Positions 1-11,764 of a stretch of 64,000 nt of DNA are shown piece after piece (positions within the stretch are counted from its first letter, which is position 1; each line of letters opens with the position of its first letter). The notes under the pieces were generated by a model. The model searched no databases and had not been told where the DNA came from. It saw nothing but the letters and a program-made list of their open reading frames with translations. Position numbers and translations under genes: made by a program. The DNA comes from Sambucus nigra (taxonomy: Eukaryota > Streptophyta > Magnoliopsida > Dipsacales > Adoxaceae). The stretch covers positions 528,533,755 through 528,597,754 of the forward strand of contig OX422215.1 of assembly GCA_949130495.1 (NCBI GenBank), given 5' to 3'.

Positions 1-565
1 TCGTCTTATGCAAATCAACAAATCAAAGTCAAAGTGATTTCCACAACAATAATGTCCAAAACTATTTAACGGTTTTTCAAGACTTAAAAAAAAAAGACAT
101 GCAAACCCCTTTTAATTTCCATCCAAACTCCCTCATATATATTTTCTTTTAGAGGTGTAAAAACTAAATTCTCAAACTTTGGAGAATTGGTGTAAAAACC
201 TAATTGGCCCATAATTGGAATGAATTTATTTTTATTGCCTATAAATTTTTTCGAGCTCTTTTAAACCTCTTTGGACCCCGAGTAATAAAATTCATCAATT
301 TTTAGGTCCGATATAACGGTGGTTTAGTATTCGCAAAGGCAAAATGAACCTTTCGTAGCGCTTCCCCATTTTTACATAAAGCACACAAATCCTCACAAAT
401 ATGGTTCAAAGGTGCACACTTTTTATTGTCTTGATTTATCGCATTTGGTTCGTTGTATAGACATAATTGAGATAAGCGCAATAATCAAACAAATTTGTGC
501 ATGTGTGCATCAAAGGACAAAGTGAGTCAATCATGTAGACATCTTAATGACTCCAAACATTATAA
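1..565 (-). other. Internal non-coding DNA of element B
   Basis: No gene is visible. The stretch aligns with the non-coding internal region of element A (about 2420-2799 continuing at 13531-13740), so A and B are related families. It ends with TATAA at 561-565, the left target-site duplication of element A; the right copy is at 16706-16710. Confidence 0.7.
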
Positions 566-1712
566 TGAAAAGTACGTAAACGTGGCGTGTGATATCGAAT
601 AAAAAATTATTCGCAAGTTTCCAAGTACGCCATTTTTTAATTAGAGTCTATTTTTGAACCAAATAAATATAGCCCCTAAACATGCGTTAAAATTAAGAAG
701 ATATTTAATTGAACACAATATTTCAATTAAATCCTAAAAACATGCATTAAGATGATTTATCAAATAACATAAAGCATGTGACACAACATATCAGGAAAAA
801 TCCCCGCAGGGCAAAACTATATTATTTTCAGTATAATTTGTAAAGAACGGTTACACGGATTATAATGAAAATAAGTGTGACATACGAAATACCCGCAGGT
901 GCCGGTTCCGATGTCGTCGGCTGGAATCTCCCGCAAGAATTCCAAATGGGCAGCAATGAAGAAGATACCGGCTTCTCCACAAAAAACTCCTCAATGAGTA
1001 GAATAGATCATTTGAAGGTTTATGTTGTGCATGTGAAAATAGAAGAGAAGTGTGCATTTATAAGGGAATATTAAAGCTTAAAAAACATCTTTAGGAAAAC
1101 ATGGAGGAAGAAGGGATGAATTTTGCTTAGCATGTTTCAAAAATGGTTTAAAGTGGTGATAGCATTTGACATAAAAATCATTCCAGCAATAGGTACCCCG
1201 AACCGGTTTGGGTGTACCGCGAACCGGTTCACCCCCCAAACCGGTTTGGCCTGGGTTCGCGGAAAATCGTTGGAACATGGGGCTGAACACTTAGCAATTT
1301 TCAAGGATTTTTCTTGGATTTTTCTCCATTTTCAAAAGGCCATAACTTCACCGTAGCTCAGATTGAGGTGCCGTTTCTTCCAGTATCTTCATTGCGCGCG
1401 AAGTCTTCAACTTTCCAGTTAACTAGACCTCTGGAAAGTGGCTGTAAAATTACCAAAATGCCCTTGAACATCCATATCTAGCCTTCTTTCACTGTTTTGA
1501 CTTCTCTTTCGTACCACTTGCATTTCGGGCATAAAATTATGGAACGTGAAGTCGTTGAGGCAGATGTGGGACACTTGATGGAGATGATGAATGCATGATT
1601 CCCAAAATTTGGATTGAGACCATCGTATGAGATCGTGCAGAGACGTGCCAAATATAGCAGCGTACGATATTTACAAATGTAAGATAACGGACATGAGAAA
1701 TATGTCCTTACA
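566..1712 (-). repeat. Element A 3' LTR
   Basis: An 1147-bp LTR running from TGAAAAGTACG to ATGTCCTTACA on the plus strand, so TG...CA on either strand. It matches 15568-16705 and 47973-49119. On its inner side, 1713 onwards reads as the complement of a purine-rich tract (GGGAGAGATT), the expected polypurine tract. It holds three AACCGGTT palindromes at 1201, 1222 and 1239. Confidence 0.85.
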
Positions 1713-2799
1713 AATCTCTCCCTATGTCTATGCCGGTACATACATAAAAAATAAGAATTATGCAAACTCCCAAAAACAAATGACATATAACATAATATCC
1801 CCATTAAACCCTCGAACTGAGAATACAAAATGACATGTCTTCAATCACACTTCAACATCTTCAAATCTTGAACATTCCAGAAACTCCCAAAGCTTTTCTC
1901 ATCAGGGTGTGCAATCCAATAGATATCGACTTTGTACCTACACAGATGAGATAAAGCAAATACCCATGACACGCAACAGTTTGATTTATAACGATATGCA
2001 AAGATCAAATATCAATTAAGTTTAAGCAAATCATAAATAAATCATTCTCCCTCATTCTCCCCCTTTTTATGATGTCCCCAAATAGACAGATATGAGAAGC
2101 ATAAATATGGAAAATGTCACAAAAAAAGGTTCTTTTTTTGTAATTTTTCAAATTTTTACTCAAAATATACAACAAATAATCAAAGGATAATCTATTTTTG
2201 AATTTTTCAAAATTTGTACACAATATATATACAAAAAGAATTCAAACCATGAAAGAACACAAAAACAACCAAGTTGATGATAGCGTAATTGTAGGGTGTG
2301 AACACATTCGATAGGTAACTAAACTCAATCAATCACATGTTCGCGATGCATACGTGTACTCTTAACGAATGAACATCAAAAGTATCCTTAGGTTTAAAAA
2401 TGATTGAATTTAGATGACATCGTCTTAATCAAATCAACAAATCAAAGTAAAAGTGATTTCCACACCAATAACGTCCAAAACTATTTAGCACTTTTTCAAG
2501 ATTTTCATGGACGTGCGAACCCGTTTATATTTTCCAACCAAACTCCCTCAGATATATATATTTTTTTGAGGTGCTAAACAAAATTCTCAAACTTTGGAGA
2601 ATTGATGGTGAAACCTAATGGCCCATATTTGACATGTATTGCTTTTTATTGCCTTCAATTTTTTTTGGACTCTTTTAACCTCTTTAGACCCCGGATAATA
2701 AAATTCCTCATTTTATTAGGTCTGTTTTAACGGTGGCTTTAGCGTAAAGGATAGATAATTACCTTTCATAGCCCCTCCCCATTTTTTAAATATCATACA
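1713..2799 (-). other. Element A internal non-coding DNA (3' side)
   Basis: No supported gene. AT-rich DNA that matches 44855-45956 in copy 2. It begins with the polypurine-tract side next to the LTR and ends in ATACA (2795-2799), the target-site duplication of the Tat gypsy. Confidence 0.7.
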
Positions 2800-3210
2800 T
2801 ATGGTGACAATTATTATGTAACACAAATAGATAAGAAAAAAACGATCACCAAGTAGGAACAAGGAATGTAAAATGACAATCACACAACAAAGGATGTACG
2901 TGGTTCAGCCAATATGTGCCTACGTCCATAGTGGTACAGTCGATGTTATTTCAATATACTCCGGAGAGTGGTTACAGAGAATACAACTTGTCCCTTTGCC
3001 CGAGACCTAGGGTTTTATATATATACATGTACATTTAGGTAAGTGGGGGTGATGGATTCCCCCACGTCTTCCATCTCTCCCTATAACCTCTCTTCATGGG
3101 AACGTGAGAAGAGACCGGATCATATTCAGAATTAGAGGCGGGGGACCTGGACTTTGGGCCGCCAGAATTGGGCTAGTCCAGGCCCATGGTCTTAATTTTG
3201 GGTACCCACA
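2800..3210 (-). repeat. Tat gypsy 3' LTR
   Basis: A 411-bp LTR, the plus-strand left copy. It starts TATGGTGACAAT (the partner LTR has the expected TG start) and ends GGTACCCACA. Inverted ends are TGTGG/CCACA. It is preceded by ATACA. Confidence 0.92.
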
Positions 3211-3222
3211 ATTGCCCCTAAG
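3211..3222 (-). other. Tat gypsy polypurine tract
   Basis: The minus strand reads CTTAGGGGCAAT immediately before the 3' LTR, the position from which plus-strand DNA synthesis is primed in LTR elements. The tract is short but correctly placed. Confidence 0.6.
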
Positions 3223-3592
3223 TTTGTTGGGCCATGTTTATGGGCTCAATAAATTTAAATGATTATCTATTATGACTCTTTTGCAATTCTTCGAAAGCTG
3301 TGAAGTTGATTTTGGCGGCTCTCGCTTCGTATCTTGTGCACTATGATTAGCGAAATTTGAAGGTTTCTTGGGATAGTTACTTTTCTACCGTCGCTTCAAT
3401 CTTTCCAGCACTTTCCCATTTTCTGTGAGTTCTAGCACTTCGTACCTTCTTCTCTCAATCTCCATTCTCTTTGCTTCCTTGTCGTTTGGGCCTGTGCTTC
3501 TTCAATGTTCGAGTCGATCTTCTATCTTGTAAGTTTCCTGTACCTTTTCTCTATACTTTCTCTTTGAGCTTGTAGTTTTCTAGGGTTCTTCA

Positions 3593-5747
3593 ATGGCGAA
3601 GATTGGGAATAGGTCGGTCTCTGAGTTTAGGAAGTTTTACAACATCCTTGAGTGGGTAGATATTGAGTGCTGTGCCTCCCCTCCTAGAAATATTAGAGAT
3701 ATAGATGACACCCACTGGATCCATGTCTTGTTGCTTTCCCAGGGGGGACTCACTTTTCCTCCCAATGACTTATTTTTGCATTACTTTGGTTATTTTAACA
3801 TTGTTCCTACACAATGCTCGCCCAATGTGTGGAAAATAGTTAATGGCATACATAGAATAAATCAGTTGTATGGTACTAGGTTAGGGCTCGTCGAGGTCTA
3901 TTTTTGCTATTCCTTCTCTCGAACTAGCTCTGGTGTCTCTACCTCAAAGCTAGGAGCCCTGACAGGGTATTGGTAGTAAATCTACCTGATTCCCATAAGG
4001 ACTATTGGCAAGATGGTTTCCTTGCTAGAAACTGGCAGTTTTCTCCCCAATTTGAAGGGTCGAGGTCTGAGAGGTTCTCTGTTCCCTTTTATGGAGAAGA
4101 ATACATAGGTAGACATTGCTTTGTTGTTTCAACTTTTGTTAATTTATGATTTTTCTAACTCTTCTTTGCTTTTTCTTCCACAGCGAGGTCAAAGAACTTG
4201 GAACCAGCTCTCAGCGAGGTTCGTCTCTCGAAATTAATTAAGGCTTGGAATATCAGGGAGCCTTTGGGTGACGGCGAGCATCCCAGGTTTTCTACCTTTA
4301 TGCTCGAGTACAAGAACGTTGGCTCCAACTTTATAGCAAGGCCCGTGGACAGTATCCCAGAGTTTGATTTTCTCGAAGAGACCGCTGCTGATTTTATTCA
4401 GTTGGATGAGGAGGAGAGCAGCTCTAAAAGTGACCTTGTAGGAGCGGTAAGTAATTTGGGTGGAGGTAGCTCTGATAGTAGCAGCTCCTCTAATCGCGGG
4501 GAGGTTTCTAAAGATTGAGGGTCGTCAAGCACTTCTAGCAGTTCGAGCAAGGAGATGGTTTCTCCAAGGAAAAAATTAATCAAGGATGATGATGATGAGG
4601 ACCACGTGCTTCTTGCACAGAGGTCAAAGAAGCAAAAATCTAATTTTAAGGTTGTGGCTACTGGTTCCCGATCCTCTGCTCAAGAACAGGAGAGAAACAG
4701 GAAGGAAGAGGAGTAGGTGAGGGAGAGAGAGAGAAAAAAGGAAGAAGAGAAGAAGAAGATGGAGGAGAAGAGGAGGGTAGAGGAGAGGAAGAAGAAAGAG
4801 AACGAGAGAGAGGAGGAGAAGAGGAGGGCTGAAGCGAGGAAGAAGGACAGGCAGGCCTTGGTGCCGGTGTCTGCGCTGCCCGAGGGGGCTTTTATTGCAA
4901 TTTCCCCTCAGTTGGCCCCCGCTTTGCTCAAGAGAGCTGTCCTCCCAACTGATCGCCAAAGGGCGGTAGGGTTCGAGCAATTGGCCCTTCAAGCTAGTCA
5001 AAGGCTAGCTCTGGTAAGGTTTTTCCATTCTCTCCCATGTTTGTATGAATTCCCTCATTTCCCTCTTCTAACATTTTCTTTTTTCTGCAGTTTATTACTG
5101 ACTTCGCCATGTTGTATCATTCACGCGATGAGCTGGTGAAGAGAAATAGCGAGCTGGAGAAGGAAAACGCTGCCCTGAAGCTGAAGGGTAAAGAGCTCGA
5201 GGCTAGCTTTAAAGCCATTAATGCTGCTCGGATTTCATCCGACCTGGCTCTTGCTACTACCAACAATGAGAAGGATGCGGCAGTCAAGGATTTGAAAGAG
5301 CTGTAACAGGCCTACGACCTGGTTCGCTCGAGAAAACTAGCGATTATTGAGGACAACAGGGTGCTGTCTGAAGAGCTGAAGAAGAAGGAGTCTGAGGCTA
5401 TCACTGCCAAGGAGGACTTATACAATTCTGGTTGGGCTACAGCGTACGAGGACACTGAAGTTCAAATTGGCTATATTAGTCGTCTGAACTTCAAGAAGGG
5501 ATGGAACAAGGCCCTTTTAGCTGATGGCGTCGACATCGACTCTCCCATATTTGACGAGCATGACTCGAGTCCGAAACCGACCATGGATGAGGTCACTACC
5601 CCAACTATTGAAGGTGCTGACCCTGTCCCTCAGGCGTCCCCTGCTGATGCCTCCCTCATCGTGGAGATAGAGATTACCCCTGCCGAGGGCGGTGCTCCTG
5701 CTGATGCCAATAAGGAGAAGGGGCCATCGACCTCTGAGGTTGCTTAA
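3593..5747 (+). pseudogene. Antisense extra ORF 1 of the Tat gypsy (Transposase_28-like, three exons)
   Basis: A plus-strand, intron-containing reading frame inside a minus-strand gypsy. Predicted exons are 3593-4108, 4184-5013 (donor GTAGAC, acceptor CTTCCACAG) and 5091-5747 (donor CTG/GTAAGG, acceptor TTTTCTGCAG), about 667 codons. The first exon resembles the plant 'putative gypsy type transposon' domain (Transposase_28), with GGLTFPPNDLFLHYFGYFNI and a following CSPNVWKIVNGI. The middle is serine-rich, then a long Glu/Lys/Arg coiled coil, then a second coiled coil and an acidic, proline-rich tail. It is broken: one frameshift in exon 1 around 3910-3950, and in-frame stops at 4516, 4714 and 5304. 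Function is unknown; comparable antisense ORFs are known in Tat-lineage elements. Domain assignment is from memory of the family pattern. Confidence 0.7.
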
Positions 5748-5917
5748 CTAGTTATCTGCTAGGACTTCTTTGTATTTTTGTTTTTTTCTATCTGTAAACT
5801 TTCCTTTTACTATTCTATGTAATTTCAACCTTCATTAATGAAAAAGGCTTCTATTTCTTGGTGCACTGATTTGTCTCTTTCTTTCCCTTGTCTTTTGATT
5901 GCTTGTAGTTAATTGAT
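5748..5917 (+). other. Gap between antisense ORFs 1 and 2
   Basis: T-rich DNA that follows the stop of the first antisense ORF. It would serve as its 3' untranslated region and as the upstream region of the next ORF. No canonical AATAAA was seen. Confidence 0.35.
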
Positions 5918-6847
5918 ATGGATGATTACATTCCTGTTACTTCCCAATTGGGCAGGACCCTTGGTCCCAATGCGAGTCTTGAAGTTCACTAGGCATTCGT
6001 TAAGCTTTGTAAATCCCGTAGATCTAGGAATCAGAAGTATAAGGAGCAATCTGAACTTGTGGTCAAGCTGAAGGACAGACTCTAGGAAATGGAAGAGGTT
6101 GGTGCTTAAGTGCAAGAAGAAGTGAATGCGTTAAGAGCAAAGCTTCTCGATGCATCCGAGATCAACCAGGTTGGTGAGATGCTTCAGCAAGAGAATGATG
6201 TTCTGAGGAAAGAAGTCTCATGACTTAGGGAGCATGTGCCGAGTACTTCTTCAGTAGTATTACAAGGTTTCTCATCATCGCAAACTAGAGCTGGTCAGAG
6301 TGTTACTCCTCCTGTGCCACGAGGTCCCACTCGCCCACTCGTTCTGCGAACTGGTAGGAGCTCTAGGAGCCGAAATAAGGAAGAGGAATAACTTTGAGAT
6401 AGGGAAATGGAAGAGCTCCATGGTGATATCCAGCGAGCATATGTGATTGATCCTGGGCTTCGAAGGGATGTAAATCGGTTGTGGTACTTGTTTAATAATG
6501 GTCCTCGGCAAGCGTGGGCTGACGGCTACGACCAGGGTTGGTCAGATGCTCTAATAAGGTTGTCTGAGTTCGAGGAGCTTTCTTTTATCAGGAGGTGGCT
6601 GAGTGACTTGAAGGAGCTGCAAGTTTCGAGGAAATCGATGCTATGGTATCGTCATGAGATGTCTCCCTCAACCCTGATGCCTAACCCCTTCCGAAGGGAT
6701 GATCAATGGATCCACATTGATGCCATCCCCCGGCAATTATTGGAGTCGGATGCGAATGAGGTTATGGATGAGTTAGCTCCTGCTCCCGATGACGGGCGAA
6801 GAGCTCGAGTGGCTGATTATCTCGCGCAGAGGCCTCCCCCCCATTGA
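5918..6847 (+). pseudogene. Antisense extra ORF 2 of the Tat gypsy
   Basis: A second plus-strand frame of 310 codons from an ATG at 5918 to the TGA ending at 6847. At least six in-frame stops lie in its first half, while the last 146 codons (6407-6847) are open. The first half has a heptad-like coiled-coil pattern (leucine, glutamate and lysine rich) and a Ser/Thr/Pro linker. The open part carries tryptophan-rich stretches such as GPRQAWADGYDQGWSDAL. I do not recognise a named domain. A similar GWxxAYEDTEVQIGY-type stretch occurs late in ORF 1, so both may belong to one family of element-borne proteins (weak inference). Confidence 0.5.
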
Positions 6848-7491
6848 GATTTTACCGATTGTTATTTTTTGTATTTTTGATAATGTAAATGCCTTGGGCG
6901 AGCTCGCCGACTAAGCCTGTATCACCATTGTTGTAAATATGATGAATTAATGAAAAGTTTATGTTTTGGGCAATTTTGCCGACTAAACGTGTGCATCATA
7001 TTCTTCATATTCTTGTCGCTTTATAATCTTCTTAGTTTGTTTTGTCATGCGAGTGTCCTCCCAGTCCAGTATAATACCGAGATACCATTGTGCACCACTT
7101 TACCTTTTAGGTTGTGTCGTCACAGTCCCTTAGGCCTAAGTGGGGCAATTAGCGAGGACACACCTGGTGTTGGATGCTTTATCCGATTAGGATTTTACTT
7201 AACTGAAGTAGGTTTTATGATCAGTATAAAATTTGGTCATATTGCCTAAGGATCCCCTGTAGGTCTTCATATATTGCCAGGGGAAATGCTAGGAGGTCCT
7301 TCGTGTTTCATAACGATGACCTGAGGAGGGATATTTCCCTGCTATAGTGTAGTGATCAATGTGCCTGTTATTTAGAAAAGATATGCCATAAATGCAGCTG
7401 TTACTCATCAGAATGTAACAAATTAAATAACTTTCATTAATGATAAGGTAAATGATCTTCTAGTTTCATAACAAAAGAATAAAAGAAAGAT
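6848..7491. other. Non-coding stretch between antisense ORF 2 and integrase
   Basis: No supported gene. This is the zone where the plus-strand extra ORFs and the minus-strand pol converge tail to tail. It should carry 3' ends of both transcripts, but I could not pin down a poly(A) signal. Confidence 0.4.
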
Positions 7492-8765
7492 CTAAAAATA
7501 GAATCTCTTGAGATTGGTTGGGTTCCATGCTCGTGGTATTTCTCTGACTTCCATCGTTTCTAAGTGATAGGCACCCTGCAGATCATCTCTGGTTATCTTA
7601 AAGGTTCCTTCCCAGTTTGGGCCTAGCTTGCCGTCTGATGGTTTCACTGCGCTGCCCAGGACTTTCCTAAGAACGTAGTCCCCAACTCGGAATGTCCTTG
7701 GGTTAACCCTTTTGTTGTAATGCCTTGCGAGCTGTTGCTGGTAGCTCGCTAGTTTTACTAGGGCTAGCTCCCGGTGCTCGTCGTCTAGGTCGAGCTCAAT
7801 GAGCAATGCTGCATCATTATGGCCCTGGTCGATAAGGTTGGACCTATTGTTGGCAAACCTGCTTCTAGTGGGATGACTGCTTCCACGCCATATGTCAGCG
7901 AAAATGGTGTTTCTCCTGTCTCTCACCGAGGAGTGGTTCTATATGCCCATAGGATATGGGGTAGTTCATTTACCCATGCGCCTTTGGCTCTCTCCAATCG
8001 CTTATTTAATCCATTGATCATAGTTTTGTTGGAAGCCTCAGCCTGGCCATTACTCTAAGGGTAGTCCACGAAACTGAAGTGGTGTCTGCTACCGTATTCC
8101 TTACAGAAATTCTGAAAGGAGCCGCTTTTAAACTGTGTTCCATTATCGGTCATGATGGTCCTAGGGATGCCAAAACGAGTGATTATATTACTCCATATGA
8201 ACCTTATCATATCAGCGTCTCGAATGTTTGCCAGGGGTTCCACATCGATCCATTTGGTGAAGTAGTCAGTTGCAACCCACAGATATTTGCGATTGCCGGT
8301 GGTGGTAGGTAGTGGTCCCATGATGTCCATTCCCCATTGGGCGAATGGACATGGGATGGTTAGTGATTTTAGATCGCTGGCGGGTTGATGGACCATAGGA
8401 GAGTGAAGTTGGCATTTGAGGCATTTACGAACATACACCACAGAGTCCCTTTGCATATATGGCCACCAATAGTCTTCCTTCATTGCTCGAAAATCTAGAG
8501 ACCTTCCTCCGATATGGCCTCCACAGTCTCCTTCATGAAGCTCGTGGAGAACTTGCTCGACATCCCCTGGGTGAACGCATTGGAGGAAGGGGCCAGAGAA
8601 GGATCTCTTATACAAGTTGCCTTCTGGGGATAAGTGAAAGCGAGCAGCTTTGACTCTTATCTGGTGGGAAGTTTTCTTATCATCCGGGAGTGTGCCATCC
8701 TTTAAATAGTTCCTTAAGCAGTCTATCCAGCTGGGGGCTGATCTCACCTGGAGTACCTGTTCCAT
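7492..8765 (-). pseudogene. Tat gypsy integrase (broken)
   Basis: Integrase end of the minus-strand pol. The N-terminal zinc-binding part shows HELHEGDCGGHIGG followed by CLKC (HHCC type). The catalytic core shows the first Asp in GMDIMGP, the second in MTDNGTQF and the Glu in [12 protein letters not shown] near 8055, where relatives have Gln, separates the second and third catalytic residues. A frameshift lies between the core and the C-terminal part. The tail keeps FRVGDYVLRKV, a gypsy integrase C-terminal motif, and ends at 7492. Integrase would insert element cDNA into chromosomes; this copy cannot make an intact protein. Confidence 0.9.
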
Positions 8766-8879
8766 GTTTGGTGGCTTGCTGTCGCGGCTGGTGCTCGAAC
8801 GAGTGAGGAAATCAATGGGGATGGTTCTTCTTAGGTCGGAGTCGACTGCCGAACTTAGGGCTGCTAGGGCATCAGCATG

Positions 8880-9787
8880 GCTATTTATCCCCTAGGAAAC
8901 TACTGGACTTGGACCTCTTCGAAGCTTACCATTAGTTTTTTAACTAAGGTGAGGTAAGCTGCCATCCTGTCATCTTTTGCATTGTAGTCTCCACTTATCT
9001 GATTGGAGACTAACTGGGAATCGTCGAATACCTATAAATGTCTTGCCCCCAAAGTGTGCGCCTTTTGGAGACTGGCTATCAAGGCTTCGTATTCTGCTTC
9101 ATTGTTGGAGGCTGTAAATCCAAGCCTGATTCCTTATTCAAGGATTGTATTCTCTGGGGTAACAAGGACAATGCCTACTCCTGCCCCCTTGGAATTAGAG
9201 GCTCCATCAATAAACAGTCTCCAGGTTTCCACTGCTGCTTGATTCTCCTTTCGAGTTGGTGGTTGAGGTTGGTTGGAGGGTTCCCTTCCCGTGAATTCGG
9301 CTATGAAATCAGCAAGGATTTGCCCCTTGATTGCGGTCCTTGGTTGAAATTGGATGTCAAATCGTCCGAGCTCGACTGACCATTTGGAGAGTCTACTCGA
9401 CAAATCCGCTTTCCTCAAGACTGCCTTAAAGGGGTGTGATGTGAGGACAATGATAGTGTGGGCCTCAAAATAGTGCTTCAGCTTCCTCGAGGCTACTACT
9501 AGTGCAAAGGAGATCTTCTCCAATGGTAGGTACCTTTGCTCGGCATCCAGTAAGGACTTCCTCGCATAATAAACGGGGTGCTGGATTCCTGCAACTTCGC
9601 ATATTAACGCATAGCTAATAGTGTGGTTGGAAATGGAGAGGTACAAGTACAAAGAATCTGTTCGCTGTGGTATGATGAGCAGTGGTGCAGAGCTTAAGTA
9701 AGACTTGAGCTCGACCAATGCTCGCGAGCAATCTGGGCTCCATTCTATCGTTTTGCTTCCTTTTAGAAGCTGGAAAAAGGCTTGCAC
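8880..9787 (-). pseudogene. Tat gypsy dual RNase H region
   Basis: Minus-strand pol segment after the reverse transcriptase. The first part is a gypsy-type RNase H/connection (LYLYLSISNHTISYALI, then YYARKSLLDAEQRYLPLEK). The second begins WRLFIDGASNSKGAGVGIVL, continues past an in-frame stop to NNEAEYEAL and FDDSQLV, and so keeps the Asp-Glu-Asp pattern of an archaeal-like RNase H. Two RNase H domains in one pol are reported for plant Tat elements and are the main reason for the lineage call. RNase H removes RNA from the RNA:DNA hybrid during reverse transcription. At least three stops interrupt the second domain. Confidence 0.85.
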
Positions 9788-10864
9788 TTCTCGAAGGATT
9801 TAGAGATGAAGCGATTTAGTGCAGCGAGCATACCAATGAGCTTCTGTACGTCTCGGATTGTGTGAGGGGGTTTCACCCTTTTGATTGCATCGATCTGGTC
9901 TGGGTTAGCCTCTATGCCTCTCTTACTGACCAAGTATCCAAGAAATTTTCCTAATTGGACACCGAAGGAACACTTGCCGCGTTAAGCTTCATTCGGTACT
10001 TCCTGAGAATTTGAAGGTGTTTGACAGGTCGGAGAGGTGATTTTCCTTCTTCTTACTTTTGACGAGCATGTTATCGATGTAGACCTCCATGGTGTCTCCC
10101 ATCTGACCCTTGAACATTTTGGTAACCAGTCATTGATAGGTTGCCCCTGCATTCTTGAGTCCGAAGGGCATGACCTTGTAGCAGTATAACCCAACTGTCG
10201 TGATGAACGCCGTTTCATCCTGGTCTGGGGCATATATGGGGATCTGGTGATACCCTGAGTATGCGTCCAGGAAACTCATTCGCTCATGAGCTGCGGTGAT
10301 GTCTACTAGTTGGTCTATTTTTGGGAGGGGGAAACTATCTTTAGGGCATGCTTTGTTGAGGTCAGTGAAGTCGATGCAAACTCTCCACTTTCCATTACTT
10401 TTTGGAACTACTACTGGGTTGGATAGCCACTTGGTGAATTGTACTTCCCGTATGGACCTTGCATCCAACAGTTTTTTAACCTCTTTCTCTACCGCTTTGG
10501 CCTTCTCGGGTGTAGTTCACCATGCCTTCTGCGTGATTGGTTTGAAGGCATGATCAACATGCAACTGATGGCAGACCACACTAGGATCGATTCCAGGTAG
10601 CTCGTATGGCTCCCACGCGAAAATATCAATGTTCTGTCTCAGTAGGGTTATCAAGTCCTTCTGCTCCTGGTCGGTGAGGGATGTTCCAATAAAGAAGACT
10701 CTACTACTGTCTCCATCTCCAGCCCTGACTTCTACCAGGTCCTCGATGACACGCTCGAAGGGGAGGAGCCTGGTCTCCTCTACTCCAGGTCTTCTATACT
10801 TTAATTGCTATTTAGAAGGTGTCAAACCTTCTTCAACTTTCTCGATGGGCTGATCGGCCTTCTT
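9788..10864 (-). pseudogene. Tat gypsy reverse transcriptase (broken, active site altered)
   Basis: Reverse transcriptase part of the minus-strand pol. Recognisable blocks in order are FAWEPYELPGIDPSVVCHQL, WLSNPVVVPKSNGKWRVCID, FLDAYSGYHQIPI, MPFGLKNAGATYQ and VYIDNMLVKS. The catalytic motif is normally YIDD; here the second Asp is Asn (about position 10070). A stop (TGA) follows GATYQ near 10128, another lies near 10515 in the linker to protease, and frameshifts follow the active site. The enzyme would copy element RNA into DNA in cytoplasmic particles, but this copy is certainly dead. Confidence 0.9.
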
Positions 10865-11764
10865 CTATGGCTTTGGTCGGATGGCTGCTATGAAACACAT
10901 TCTTGCCATTGCTTGGTCTCCGTGGATCTCCATTACTCCTCGCTTGGTTACATACTTGAGTTTCTGATGGTAGGTCGAGGAGACTGCCTTCATCGCATGA
11001 AGCCATTCCCTGCCGAGGATGGCCTGGTATGGCGAGTCGATGTCGACTACCAAAAATTTGATCATCTTAGAGACGTTTCCAATGCGCATCGGTAGTACAA
11101 TCTTTCCCAGGGGTATAGTTATTTTTCCAGCGAAGCCATCGAAAGGTACAGTAGCTTCCTTTAGGTAGGTAACGCTTAACTTCAACTTTCTGAATAGGTA
11201 GAGATACATTACTTCGGACGAGCTTCCTTGATCGATGAGCAACTTGTCGATGTCAAAGTTGGCTATCCTAAGTGTAATGATCAGAGCATCATGATGTGGG
11301 GTCCTTACTCCCACCAGATCTTCATCTGTGAAGACAATATGCTTGTTATAGTTGACGTCATCTGCTCGTCGACGCTTACTTGACTGTGACTTCACTGGAT
11401 CGATCTGAAAAGACTGCATTACCGCTATAAGTTTTTTCATCTCCATTCGAGCTAAATTTCCTTGTATCTGCCTGGCATCAGATGCCCCATGAATTACCAT
11501 GAACTCATGTTCAGAGTCATCTTCCAGCACGTTGTCAGGTCTCGCCTCTCTATTGGCAGCCACTTTCTTGGCCCCTTTCTCCACAAAATTATTCAAATGC
11601 CCAGACTGGGCCAGCTCCTCGAGGTGAGACTTAAGGGCTTTGCAGTGCTCAGTCTTATATCCTACCTCTTTGTGAAAAGCGCATCTTAGCACATTGTTCC
11701 TCTTCGAGGGATCTCCTCCCATCTTCCTGGGCCACTTGATGAAGGGCTCATCTTTGATCTTCAC
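10865..11764 (-). pseudogene. Tat gypsy gag C-terminus and aspartic protease
   Basis: Open stretch of 299 codons on the minus strand. It starts with a zinc-knuckle-like segment (CAFHKEVGYKTEHC), then a linker, then a retropepsin-like protease with LLIDQGSSSEVMY, where the catalytic triad is Asp-Gln-Gly rather than the usual Asp-Thr/Ser-Gly. It continues with FDGFAGKITIPLGKIVL and YQAILGREWL, both typical of gypsy proteases. The protease would cut the Gag-Pol polyprotein. The frame is open, but the flanking gag and RT frames are broken, so it belongs to a dead polyprotein. Confidence 0.85.

Noticed and set aside
9003..9379. Plus-strand frames within the gypsy pol region (also 10296-10553, 12199-12414 and others)
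   Set aside because: The minus strand carries clear pol and gag motifs throughout; these are shadows.
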